Below, piece by piece: positions 5,613 to 14,424 of a stretch of 23,159 nucleotides of DNA; the first letter of the stretch is position 1, and each line of letters opens with the position of its first letter. The position numbers were made by a program, and so were the translations under genes. The stretch covers positions 1-23,159 of the forward strand of contig CAVDDT010000018.1 in the NCBI GenBank assembly GCA_963607765.1, read 5' to 3'. The stretch comes from Colivicinus sp963607765. Its GTDB lineage: Bacteria > Bacillota_I > Bacilli_A > Erysipelotrichales > Erysipelotrichaceae. Under the pieces are notes generated by a model. That model saw only the letters and a program-made list of their open reading frames with translations, searched no databases and was not told the origin of the DNA.

Positions 5613-8399
5613 CTATTTCAAAAAATTATTTAAAGTTTCAATCAGTGTCTTAACATCAATCGGCTTGCCTACATGGCCATTCATGCCAACATCTTTAGCA
5701 TGTTTTTTATCCTCATCAAAGGCATTCGCTGTCATTGCGATAATTGGAATAGAAGCTTTCTTTTTATCATCTAATTGGCGAATCTTTAAAGTAGCATTAT
5801 AGCCATCTAAGTTAGGCATTTGAATATCCATTAAAATCAAGTCATAATAAGAAGAGCCCTTGCTTGACAGCATATTTACACATTCAACGCCATCCTTAGC
5901 TGCCTCTACTTTAGCTCCTGCATCTTCAATGATTGTCTTAGCTATTTCTGCATTTAATTCATTATCTTCGGCTAAAAGGATTCTTTTATTTTTAAGATCA
6001 ACATTTTCATCTTTATTTTCTTTTTCAATATTATCCAAAACTATTTCAGGATCTTTTGCGATTCTTGCATTAATTGTAACTGCAAAGCTGCTTCCCTTTC
6101 CTGGCTCGCTTTTAATTTCAATGTTGCCGCCTAATAAATCAGTAAGTTTTTTAACAATAGACATGCCTAATCCAGTACCAGCAATTTGACTTTCAGTAGA
6201 ATTCTTTTCTCTTGAGAAAGACTCAAAGATGTGTTCCTTAAATTCTTTTGTCATGCCGATGCCATCATCAGAAACAGTTGTGGTATACGTTGCATATCCC
6301 TCTTTATCACAAATAGATTCAGTTAGATCTAAATGAATATGTCCACCATTTGGAGTATACTTTATCGCATTAGAAAGAAGGTTCATAACTATTTCTCTAA
6401 TCTTTTGCTTATCTGAATAAATGTAACGATGAAAAATATTGATATTTTTTGTAACAGTTAAATTCTTTTTCTTGATATCGTTTTCAAACATAACTATGTA
6501 TTGCTGGTCTAAAATATCCATAAAATCTTCATCAACACTTTCCTTACCAGAATCAATTCTAGCTACTTCAAGAACATTATTAATAAGATTCATTAGATAA
6601 TCACCAGAAATTCTCATCTTATTTAAATAATCACTAATCTTTTCAGGATTATCTTTTTCTTTTTCCATTAAAATTGTAAAACCCAAAAGTGCATTCATAG
6701 GCGTTCTAATATCATGAGACATATTAAATAAAAACATGCTCTTGGCCGCATTGGCATCTTCAGCTTCCTTCTTTAGCTTTTCTTCTTGAATAATGCGTTT
6801 TTCTTTTCTATTTAAACTAAACGCTAGCAGGCCAATTATAATGACGATAAAAATTCCTAGCGAAATAGATACCATCACCAAATGATTCTTAATAAAGTCA
6901 ATCACACCATAATGATAAAAACTATCGATATATTTATATGAACATTCTATCCCATAAGAAGTTCCAAGTGCTTTAAGAGCTCTGTTTAATAGCAATAATA
7001 GTGTTTTATCATTTCTTCTAACGCCAAAGCATTTAGAAGCACTCTCACTTAACTGTACATAAGAGAAACCACTATATTCAGAATTAGCAGTAACATATTG
7101 TATGCGCATCGTATCCATAATTGTGCCATCTACTTTATCTTCCAATACCGCTTTCAAACATTCATCAATGTTGGAATAAAAAACCAGTTCTGCATTAGGG
7201 TAAGCATCTTTAGAATAATCGATTTGAAGAATGTTGTTCTTGTTTACAGCAATCTTCTTAATATCGCTTTTCTCATTATATGTCTTGTAGAATAAGGTGC
7301 CACTATCAGTAGCTACAGCACTAGAAGCTTTTATGTTATCTATTTCAAGGCGATAAGAATTATCCAATACTGGAAAAGCAATATCTATTTCATTATTGTT
7401 TAGCGCATCGATTAGATCCTTGTAATTATCATATGAAATATATTTAATCTCAGGACTAACCAAGCCTATTGCTTCAAACATCGCGTCAGCAACATCAATT
7501 AATAAACCGCTAGGACTTCCATCAACGGTATCAGAATAAGGCAAGTAATTATTTAAATAGCCAATAGTTAAACTTGAATGAGAATTTACATATTCTTTTT
7601 CTTCTAATGTAATGTTATTTGTGATTACTGAAGAACCATAGTTTTTATATCCAAGATCTTGAATTAAGAAAGGATCGATTGAATTCAAAACATTATAAGC
7701 ATCATTAAATTCATTCAATAAATCAGAGCGATCAGCATTAATAGCCACATAAAAAGGTTCTTCACCAAGCTTTGTAACAGTTGCAACATTAGGCAAATTA
7801 CTCGCATTATTGATTGTTTGAGCAATTAAATCAATTTCATTATTACTTAATGCATTATTTAAAGAATCTAAACTATCAAAATAAACCGTTTCAACATCAA
7901 CATTGTTTCCATTAATCCAATCAAGTGTAAAATCACTCAAACGATTGTTTTTAACAAGACCGATCTTTTTCCCATCAAATGAACTCAAATCAGAGATTGT
8001 GATACTATTATCATCGCCATTCTTATAAAGATAATATTGGTCAGTTCCCATTGAACTAGACGGAAACAGCATCTCTTCCTTTCTTTCATCACTTATCGAA
8101 ACACCACAAAGAAAATCAATTTCACCATTTACCAATTTTTCAAAAAGATCGCTCCACTCACCATAGACATATTCATATTTCCAATTAGTATAATCAGAAA
8201 TCTTTTGAAGATAATCATACGCGTAACCGCTCTTCTTTTCATCATCAGACATACCCTCTTGAAACATGTCACTTGAATACCAGCCAACTTTTACTATTTT
8301 GGTATCATCAGCTTTTATGACATTCAAAGAAGAAATTAAACATAATAAAACCGTTATTATAATCGTAAATATTTTTTTGCTAATAATAGTTTTATTCAT
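5613..8399 (-). CDS. BvgS-like hybrid histidine kinase with two periplasmic-type solute-binding sensor domains
   Basis: This 928-residue protein is the only kinase here with an extracellular sensor. It has a signal/anchor segment (1-30), two SBP_bac_3-type domains (about 35-250 and 275-495; GYAYDYLQKISDYTNWKYEYV, GEIDFLCGVS, then LTIGYLNNYLPYSD…GLLIDVADAM), a transmembrane helix (about 506-528), a short linker, HisKA with H562 (SHDIRTPMNALLGF), an HATPase domain (N677, DDGIGM 711-716, GTGLGM 741-746) and one receiver (phospho-acceptor D858, K912 in GKPID). It should sense a small ligand outside the cell and feed phosphate to its receiver, but no Hpt or output domain follows. The ATG has an AGGA site. 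It starts 22 nt after the previous kinase, in the same operon. Confidence 0.93.
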   Translation of the reverse strand: MNKTIISKKIFTIIITVLLCLISSLNVIKADDTKIVKVGWYSSDMFQEGMSDDEKKSGYAYDYLQKISDYTNWKYEYVYGEWSDLFEKLVNGEIDFLCGVSISDERKEEMLFPSSSMGTDQYYLYKNGDDNSITISDLSSFDGKKIGLVKNNRLSDFTLDWINGNNVDVETVYFDSLDSLNNALSNNEIDLIAQTINNASNLPNVATVTKLGEEPFYVAINADRSDLLNEFNDAYNVLNSIDPFLIQDLGYKNYGSSVITNNITLEEKEYVNSHSSLTIGYLNNYLPYSDTVDGSPSGLLIDVADAMFEAIGLVSPEIKYISYDNYKDLIDALNNNEIDIAFPVLDNSYRLEIDNIKASSAVATDSGTLFYKTYNEKSDIKKIAVNKNNILQIDYSKDAYPNAELVFYSNIDECLKAVLEDKVDGTIMDTMRIQYVTANSEYSGFSYVQLSESASKCFGVRRNDKTLLLLLNRALKALGTSYGIECSYKYIDSFYHYGVIDFIKNHLVMVSISLGIFIVIIIGLLAFSLNRKEKRIIQEEKLKKEAEDANAAKSMFLFNMSHDIRTPMNALLGFTILMEKEKDNPEKISDYLNKMRISGDYLMNLINNVLEVARIDSGKESVDEDFMDILDQQYIVMFENDIKKKNLTVTKNINIFHRYIYSDKQKIREIVMNLLSNAIKYTPNGGHIHLDLTESICDKEGYATYTTTVSDDGIGMTKEFKEHIFESFSREKNSTESQIAGTGLGMSIVKKLTDLLGGNIEIKSEPGKGSSFAVTINARIAKDPEIVLDNIEKENKDENVDLKNKRILLAEDNELNAEIAKTIIEDAGAKVEAAKDGVECVNMLSSKGSSYYDLILMDIQMPNLDGYNATLKIRQLDDKKKASIPIIAMTANAFDEDKKHAKDVGMNGHVGKPIDVKTLIETLNNFLK

Positions 8400-8421
8400 A
8401 CTAGTTCCTATCTATATGATA

Positions 8422-10401
8422 TCACTCATACAGTACTCGGCTAAGTTCTTCGAATAATTTATTCACATCGATAGGCTTAGCTATATGACCGTTCATACCA
8501 GCATTGATCGCATCATTAATATCTTTCTTAAACGCATTAGCCGTCATAGCTAAAATAGGAATAGAAGCTTTCTTCTTATCAGACAACTTCCTAATTTCCT
8601 TTGTAGCCTCATATCCGTTTTTAATTGGCATTTGAATATCCATTAAGATTGCATCATAATCATTATTTTTCAAGATATCAATGCATTCTTGTCCATTAAA
8701 CACTCTATCAACAACAAAATTTGCTTCCTTTAATATTTCGATAGTTATTTCCGCATTCAAATCATTATCTTCCACAAGAAGAATCTTCTTGCCCTTAAAT
8801 TGTTCTATATCAACAGAAACCTTTTTTAAATTAGCTACATCTTCTTTGCTTGCTAGTTTATGTGATAGCGTAACCGTAAAACAAGAGCCTTTATTTAAAG
8901 CACTGTCTGTCTTGATTTCACCATGCATAAGATCGACACATTTTTTAACAATAGCCATACCTAGCCCAGTTCCTTCAACTTTACTTTCGGTTGTAGTATG
9001 TTCTCTAGAAAATTCTTCAAACATATGTTTTTGAAATTCTTCACTCATGCCTACGCCATTATCCTTAACGATTGCTTGATAAGTTACATATTTATCATCA
9101 TAGCCAATTTCTTTAACTAAAAATTCAATATTTCCACCATTATTTGTATATTTATAGGCATTAGATAAAAGATTAATAAAAATCTTTTCCATAACAGTAG
9201 AATCAAAATAAGCATATTCATGTTTAATGTCGATCTTAGAAGTAAACTTTATATCCTTGTTTGTCATCATGCTAGAAAAAACAGAAACAATATTTTCATA
9301 AATATTCCTGGTACTATTAGGCTTTTCCTCAAATTTGACATTGCCACTTTCAATTGAAGACATTTCTAAAACATTATTAATTAAATCAAGTAGAGTATCA
9401 CTTGCATTTCTAATCTTATCAATAGAATCTTGTCTTTTAACCGGGTCATCTTGATGCCTTTCAAGGATATCAGTAAAACCAATTATTGCATTCATTGGCG
9501 TTCTAATATCATGAGACATATTAAATAAGAAATTAGTCTTAGCTGCATTTGCCGCCTCTATTTTCTTCATGCTCTCTTCTAAATCCCTATTATGAGCATC
9601 TTGTTCCTTCTTAAGCTTTTCCTCAGCCAATATTCTAGCTTGTTCAATGGTGGTAACAGGCATACTAATAAGATTAACCCACTCATCATTTTCAAAAACA
9701 GCTACCATCTCATCAATCTCACCAATTTCTTTAATATCATAAAAGAAATGGCCACCGGACTTTCCAGAGTTTCTTATTTCATTAAGTTTTCCAATGATAA
9801 AATCACCAGTAATAGGAAGAAACTTAGTAGCTAAAGTCTTCCCCCAAGCCATATTATGTTTAATATAGAACTCTTCACACTGTTTATTGCCGGACATATT
9901 TAGGTAATCAACTATTTGACCATTTTCATCAAAAATAAGCTTTGAATGAGTATAATCCAAAGGCAGGTTATCAATTAAATCATGATATCTTTTTTCTTGA
10001 TTAGAAAGTTGTTTCTCATAAGCTTCCCATTGCTCAGTATGATTTGCAATATAAACGACATAACCAGATGTTTTATCATCTTTTGTTTTTCTTACAATTT
10101 TCACATCAATAGAAATTGTATCTACACTAGAGTCTTTAAAAATATCTTTGGGCATTGTATATAGTTCACTATACTCATAAGATTCACAATGTTTAATTTT
10201 ATCTATTGTTTCATCAGTGAAATTATAATTATCAAAAATATCGTAACCAAGAATATCTTCCTTCTTAATACCTAAAATATTTAAATAAGAAGGGTTGCAT
10301 TCAATCACTTTCCCATTTTCATCACAAAAAGCAATACCAGTAGGTATCTTGTTGTAGATATCATTCAAACTGCATAATTCCTCAATTTTAATATCATCCA
10401 T
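8422..10401 (-). CDS. PAS-domain hybrid histidine kinase
   Basis: The 659-residue protein has no signal peptide or membrane helix, so it is cytosolic. An N-terminal PAS domain (about 12-125; IPTGIAFCDENGKVIECNPSYLNILG) is followed by a second, diverged PAS-like region (about 140-250), a coiled linker (about 255-290), HisKA with H297 (FNMSHDIRTPMNAIIGF), HATPase (NLLSNAYKYTNNGG; DNGVGM; GTGLGMAIVKK) and one receiver with D588 (ILMDIQMPIKNG) and the conserved AKPID lysine near 643. It ends in the receiver with no output domain. The ribosome site is AGAGGGG. It lies 21 nt after the phosphatase gene and 22 nt before the BvgS-like kinase. The kinase core closely resembles that of the BvgS-like protein, suggesting duplication. 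Confidence 0.93.
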   Translation of the reverse strand: MDDIKIEELCSLNDIYNKIPTGIAFCDENGKVIECNPSYLNILGIKKEDILGYDIFDNYNFTDETIDKIKHCESYEYSELYTMPKDIFKDSSVDTISIDVKIVRKTKDDKTSGYVVYIANHTEQWEAYEKQLSNQEKRYHDLIDNLPLDYTHSKLIFDENGQIVDYLNMSGNKQCEEFYIKHNMAWGKTLATKFLPITGDFIIGKLNEIRNSGKSGGHFFYDIKEIGEIDEMVAVFENDEWVNLISMPVTTIEQARILAEEKLKKEQDAHNRDLEESMKKIEAANAAKTNFLFNMSHDIRTPMNAIIGFTDILERHQDDPVKRQDSIDKIRNASDTLLDLINNVLEMSSIESGNVKFEEKPNSTRNIYENIVSVFSSMMTNKDIKFTSKIDIKHEYAYFDSTVMEKIFINLLSNAYKYTNNGGNIEFLVKEIGYDDKYVTYQAIVKDNGVGMSEEFQKHMFEEFSREHTTTESKVEGTGLGMAIVKKCVDLMHGEIKTDSALNKGSCFTVTLSHKLASKEDVANLKKVSVDIEQFKGKKILLVEDNDLNAEITIEILKEANFVVDRVFNGQECIDILKNNDYDAILMDIQMPIKNGYEATKEIRKLSDKKKASIPILAMTANAFKKDINDAINAGMNGHIAKPIDVNKLFEELSRVLYE

Positions 10402-10422
10402 ATAATTGCCCCTCTTATATAA

Positions 10423-11529
10423 CTATTCACTTATTAAATCAATTAATTGATTTATTTCATCATCACTTAAATCACATTCCAGCAAATATTCTATAGCACT
10501 ATGTGTGTAACTTAATTGTATTAATTGATCATCGTCGCTAATATCCGTAATATTCTCTAAAAAAGTATTAAAGTATAAAGAAACAATAGCTTGATACTTT
10601 TCTGGTGTGCCTTCTTTAGTGATGCCATAATAATTGGCATAAGTAGTCATATAATCAGCACACATTTCATCATAACTTGCCCCTGCTAAAGCCTCTAGAA
10701 TCAAACAAACAAAACCTGTTCGATCTTTTCCTTCCATACAATGAATATAATATGGGCCAGAATGATTAAGCATATGTTCAACAGCCTTTTTAACGCCTTG
10801 CTTAAAGCCAATAGAATAAATATCAGAACTCATTGATAAAACAATGGTGTTGCCCTCTTCATATAACTTCTTAGCGTAATCAGAATTGAATGTAGCGCTT
10901 GCAAAATAGTTTTGCATATCTTCATCACTATCAGCTAAATCAATAATACAGTTAATACCAGCCTCTTCAATTAAAGCGTTGGCATAACTAGCTCTATTTC
11001 GACTATTGTCAACAGGACTAGCTCCTCTATAGATAAGATTTTCTTTTAAACTTCCACCCTTTAAGCTTCTAAAATTCGTAAATTGTTCATCGCTGTCAAA
11101 CTCTTCTCTTAAAAGAGAATAATCTTGTCCAAGAGCCTCCTGAGTCTTTAAATATTTTTTCTTTGTGTTTAAAGTAAGAGTTACACTCATACCATCTTTA
11201 AGCCCCACAATGGACCAAAGATCTGCATTATTATTAGCTATTACAACATAATCATTATTAGGATAAGCCGCAATAACAGGCTCACCTGTTTTGACATAGT
11301 AGCCATTATAATATGGCACATCAACAATCTTATAGCCATTGGAAAATTCAACATCTAAACTATCGCCAAATTTAAAACCAGCATTTGTAAAATCATCTTC
11401 GTTTAAATCTAAATCAGCACAATCAAATTTGGCATCTTTATATATTTTCCCTGATAAAGATGATGTTGTATTTTGTGAACATCCACAAAACAAAAACATT
11501 GCTAACAATAAATTTAAAATCTTTTTCAC
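10423..11529 (-). CDS. Secreted lipoprotein tyrosine phosphatase
   Basis: The 368-residue protein begins with a lipoprotein signal (KKILNLLLAMFLFCGC, lipid attachment at C17). An N-terminal beta-rich domain (about 28-130; FGDSLDVEFSNGYKIVDVPY, YYVKTGEPVIAAYPN) resembles the barrel found at the front of some Firmicutes phosphatases. The catalytic domain (about 150-368) has the family P-loop HCMEGKDRTGF with nucleophile C264 and R270, and LIYRGASPVDN upstream, as in the Y_phosphatase3 group. It should act outside the membrane on a phosphoprotein or phospho-lipid. The start is GTG, forming a GTGA overlap with the end of the preceding kinase, so it is translationally coupled to a two-receiver sensor kinase. 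A function in the same signalling circuit is inferred. Confidence 0.9.
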   Translation of the reverse strand: MKKILNLLLAMFLFCGCSQNTTSSLSGKIYKDAKFDCADLDLNEDDFTNAGFKFGDSLDVEFSNGYKIVDVPYYNGYYVKTGEPVIAAYPNNDYVVIANNNADLWSIVGLKDGMSVTLTLNTKKKYLKTQEALGQDYSLLREEFDSDEQFTNFRSLKGGSLKENLIYRGASPVDNSRNRASYANALIEEAGINCIIDLADSDEDMQNYFASATFNSDYAKKLYEEGNTIVLSMSSDIYSIGFKQGVKKAVEHMLNHSGPYYIHCMEGKDRTGFVCLILEALAGASYDEMCADYMTTYANYYGITKEGTPEKYQAIVSLYFNTFLENITDISDDDQLIQLSYTHSAIEYLLECDLSDDEINQLIDLISE

Positions 11530-14318
11530 TTTAAGTATTTATCTACCGTTTCTAATAATTTTTCAAAACAAATAGGCTTAGTAATATAATCATTCATTCC
11601 AGCTTCTAAAGCTAAAGCTTTGTCCTCCTCAAACGCATTAGCCGTCATCGCAATAATAGGCACATTAGCATTTTTGTTATTTAAGCTTCTAATAGCCCTT
11701 GTCGCCTCATAGCCATCCATAATAGGCATTTGCACATCCATTAAAACAAAATCATATTTATTATCTTTATTTGAAAGGGTCTCAACCGCTTCTTTGCCAT
11801 CGCTTGCAACATCTACATCAAAGCCATGGCTTGATAAAATCTCGTAAGCAATTTCTTGATTCATCTTATTGTCTTCAACAAGTAAAACCTTAACATTTGA
11901 ATAATCTTTTATTTCTTTAACTTCTTCTTTTTTAACAGTTTCTTTTTTATAAGGCTTGCTTAAAACATTTTTTAATTCTGATAAAAATAATGGTTTAGAA
12001 ATGAAATCCGTAACACCAGCCTCTTTTGCCTCTTGTTCGATATCTGACCAATCATAAGCGGATAAGATAAATACCGGCGTATCATCACCAATGTATCTTC
12101 TAATTTGTCTAACAGTCTCTAGGCCATTTTGATCAGGCATTAGCCAATCAATAATATAAACGCCATATTTATCGTTATCATCAAAAGCAACTTTAGCTCT
12201 TAAAACACACTCTTTTCCCGAAAGAGTCCAATCACTTCTAAGTCCAATAGTTTTGAGCATATTAGAAACGCTTATTGCCGTATCCGAATTGTCATCTGCC
12301 ACAAGAGCTCTAATACCCTTTAATTCAGGAATAGTTTCGTATTTTACTTCCTTACCACTAATCTTAAAATCAACAGTGACAATAAACTCCGAGCCTGCCC
12401 CTTCTTTACTAATAACATCAATAGTACCATTCATCATATCAACGATATTTTTAGAAATAGCCATGCCAAGTCCTGTACCAGGAGTACCGCTTACAGTAGA
12501 TGAATATTCCCTTGAGAAAGGCTCAAAAATATGCTCCTGGAACTGTTTAGACATACCGATTCCGGTATCCTTTACATGAAACTCATATCTAGCATAATTT
12601 TTCATACTAGATGGTTTTTCAATAATTCTAAGAGAAATAGAACCACCAGGTTTAGTAAACTTTATCGCATTGCTTAAAATATTTAATAAAACTTGGTCTA
12701 AACGCAGTTTATCGCAAATAATATCCTCATGCACAACATCAACGGTATCAATAAAGAAATCAATTTGTTTAGCATTTATATTAGATTGCACAATTGTACG
12801 AATATCGTGCATCAAATCAGGCAAATGTGCTTCCTTTAAATCAATAGTAACTTTGCCAGATTCAATTCTGCTCATATCCAAAACATCATTTATTAAAGAC
12901 AATAAGTGATTACTTGAAACAGCTATCTTGGATAGATAATCTGCAACTTGTGCTTTATTATCTGCATGAGCAGCAGCTAAAGCAGTATAGCCCACAATCG
13001 CATTCATTGGTGTTCTAATATCATGAGATACATTGTTTAAGAAAGTAGTCTTCGCTCTATTAGCGTGTTTAGCTGACTCTAAAGCTTGTTTAACTAAATC
13101 AGCTTGCCTTTTTTGTTCTTTAACCATAAGGTCAACGTCATAATGATATCCTCTTAAAATAAAGCCACCATCAACCTTTTTAGCCGTGCCACCACACCTT
13201 ACATACCTTTCGCCTAAAACAGGATGAATCCAAAGATAAGTATTTTCATCAAAGAAACCTTCTTCCATTCTCTTAACAGATTTCAATACCGATTCAACCG
13301 CATCAGGCTTAATATTATTAAACCAAGCATCATATGTTTCTTCAGGATTTAAACCCTTGTCTTTAACGCCAAGAAGTTCTAGCATCTTATCATTAGCTAT
13401 CATTCTAGGAATCTTGTTTTCAATAAGCTCAATATGCCAAATACCCATATCAGCACTATTGATGATATCCTCCATCTCAGTTAAAGTCGCAAAACTATCT
13501 TTTAAATCCTTTTCGTATTGTTGTCTTTCCCTTACAAAACCAGTGATATCAGTAAGTGTGCCTTGATAGAAAGCTTGATCACCATTTTTAACTAAAGTAG
13601 TCGCATCAGATACCCAAATATAGCCATTTTTACCTCGCATACGATATATTTCATCAGAAATAGGGACATCATTTCTCTTATCAATTTGATAAACATAATT
13701 AATAGTTAACTTGCGATCATCTGGATGAAGCATATTAATAAACTTATTATCGAATTCTGTTTTAATTTCCTCTCTTGTCCAACCGAATATTTCTAAGAAT
13801 CTATCGCTTATATATAGAAAAGGGAAACCCTCTTTGTTGGCACATTGATGATAACCACCAGGCATGTTCTCCAAAGTTGATCTAGACAATTTATTTTCTT
13901 TCTCAAGCCTTTGATGACTTTCAATAAACTCAGTCATATCATTACATACGCTTAGTATGGCAAGTCTATTATCTTCAGTTTTAACAACTTTTCCTCTATC
14001 AACAGTCCAAATCCAAGAGCCATCTTTCTTAGGCATACGATAAGTAACCTCATATTTCATGCCCTCATAGAAATTACCATTATTAAGTTCTTTTACAACT
14101 CTATCCATATCATCTGAATGAATAGTATTAGAAACAAGGCCATTTATTCCACTAATAAAATCTTCCACATTTTCGTAGCCTAGCATATGTGCTATTTTTT
14201 CATTAACATAATAAATTGGAAAACCGGGTTCACAATAGCCCCCTATTATGCCCGCACTAGAATTGCCCAGTTCTATTAATAAAGATTCACTATTTTCCTT
14301 AGATAATTTTGTTAACAT
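11526..14318 (-). CDS. Multi-PAS hybrid histidine kinase with two receivers
   Basis: The 930-residue cytosolic protein contains three PAS-type domains (about 20-140, 142-265 and 280-400; GYENVEDFISG, GWTREEIKTEFDN, VSDATTLVKNG), then HisKA with H432 (NNVSHDIRTPMNAIVGY), HATPase (NILSNAIKFTKPGG, DTGIGM, GTPGTGLGMAI), receiver 1 (D724 in IIDWLMPDQNG, SKPLF) and receiver 2 (D861 in LMDVQMPIMDG, TKPIC). The ATG at 14318, preceded by GGGAG, is preferred over the upstream TTG. Its architecture from HisKA onward matches the neighbouring 1235-residue kinase nearly motif for motif (REYSSTVSG…GTGLGMAI), so they are likely paralogues. A promoter (TTTAAA-N17-TAAAAT) precedes it, so it starts the operon that includes the phosphatase. 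Confidence 0.93.
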   Translation of the reverse strand: MLTKLSKENSESLLIELGNSSAGIIGGYCEPGFPIYYVNEKIAHMLGYENVEDFISGINGLVSNTIHSDDMDRVVKELNNGNFYEGMKYEVTYRMPKKDGSWIWTVDRGKVVKTEDNRLAILSVCNDMTEFIESHQRLEKENKLSRSTLENMPGGYHQCANKEGFPFLYISDRFLEIFGWTREEIKTEFDNKFINMLHPDDRKLTINYVYQIDKRNDVPISDEIYRMRGKNGYIWVSDATTLVKNGDQAFYQGTLTDITGFVRERQQYEKDLKDSFATLTEMEDIINSADMGIWHIELIENKIPRMIANDKMLELLGVKDKGLNPEETYDAWFNNIKPDAVESVLKSVKRMEEGFFDENTYLWIHPVLGERYVRCGGTAKKVDGGFILRGYHYDVDLMVKEQKRQADLVKQALESAKHANRAKTTFLNNVSHDIRTPMNAIVGYTALAAAHADNKAQVADYLSKIAVSSNHLLSLINDVLDMSRIESGKVTIDLKEAHLPDLMHDIRTIVQSNINAKQIDFFIDTVDVVHEDIICDKLRLDQVLLNILSNAIKFTKPGGSISLRIIEKPSSMKNYARYEFHVKDTGIGMSKQFQEHIFEPFSREYSSTVSGTPGTGLGMAISKNIVDMMNGTIDVISKEGAGSEFIVTVDFKISGKEVKYETIPELKGIRALVADDNSDTAISVSNMLKTIGLRSDWTLSGKECVLRAKVAFDDNDKYGVYIIDWLMPDQNGLETVRQIRRYIGDDTPVFILSAYDWSDIEQEAKEAGVTDFISKPLFLSELKNVLSKPYKKETVKKEEVKEIKDYSNVKVLLVEDNKMNQEIAYEILSSHGFDVDVASDGKEAVETLSNKDNKYDFVLMDVQMPIMDGYEATRAIRSLNNKNANVPIIAMTANAFEEDKALALEAGMNDYITKPICFEKLLETVDKYLK

Positions 14319-14352
14319 ATAAACTCCCAAATAAGTTAAATATCTTGTAAAT

Positions 14353-14381
14353 ATTTTACCATCTAATAATAATCTTTTAAA
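14353..14381 (-). promoter_or_regulatory. Putative promoter of the kinase-phosphatase operon
   Basis: On the minus strand TTTAAA (14376-14381) and TAAAAT (14353-14358) are separated by exactly 17 bp. The pair lies between the terminator of the upstream kinase gene and the ATG at 14318. Both boxes deviate from consensus, and the region is AT-rich, so chance matches are possible. Confidence 0.4.
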
Positions 14382-14398
14382 TTAATGAAGGCATATAA

Positions 14399-14424
14399 AA
14401 AGTTACTAGAACACTAGTAACTTT
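14399..14424 (-). terminator. Putative intrinsic terminator after the 1235-residue kinase gene
   Basis: The 11-bp perfect stem (AAAGTTACTAG / CTAGTAACTTT) has a 4-nt loop and contains the kinase stop codon in its 5' side. The T-run that follows on the minus strand is short (TTATATG), so it may terminate only partly and allow some readthrough into the next kinase operon. Confidence 0.65.

Noticed and set aside
5860..6189. Plus-strand open frame opposite the kinase ATPase/receiver region; similar ones at 8681-9034, 12253-12579 and 15144-15485
   Set aside because: They recur at the same place opposite each kinase and reflect the codon pattern of the conserved HATPase-receiver segment on the other strand. 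They have no ribosome sites or independent motifs.
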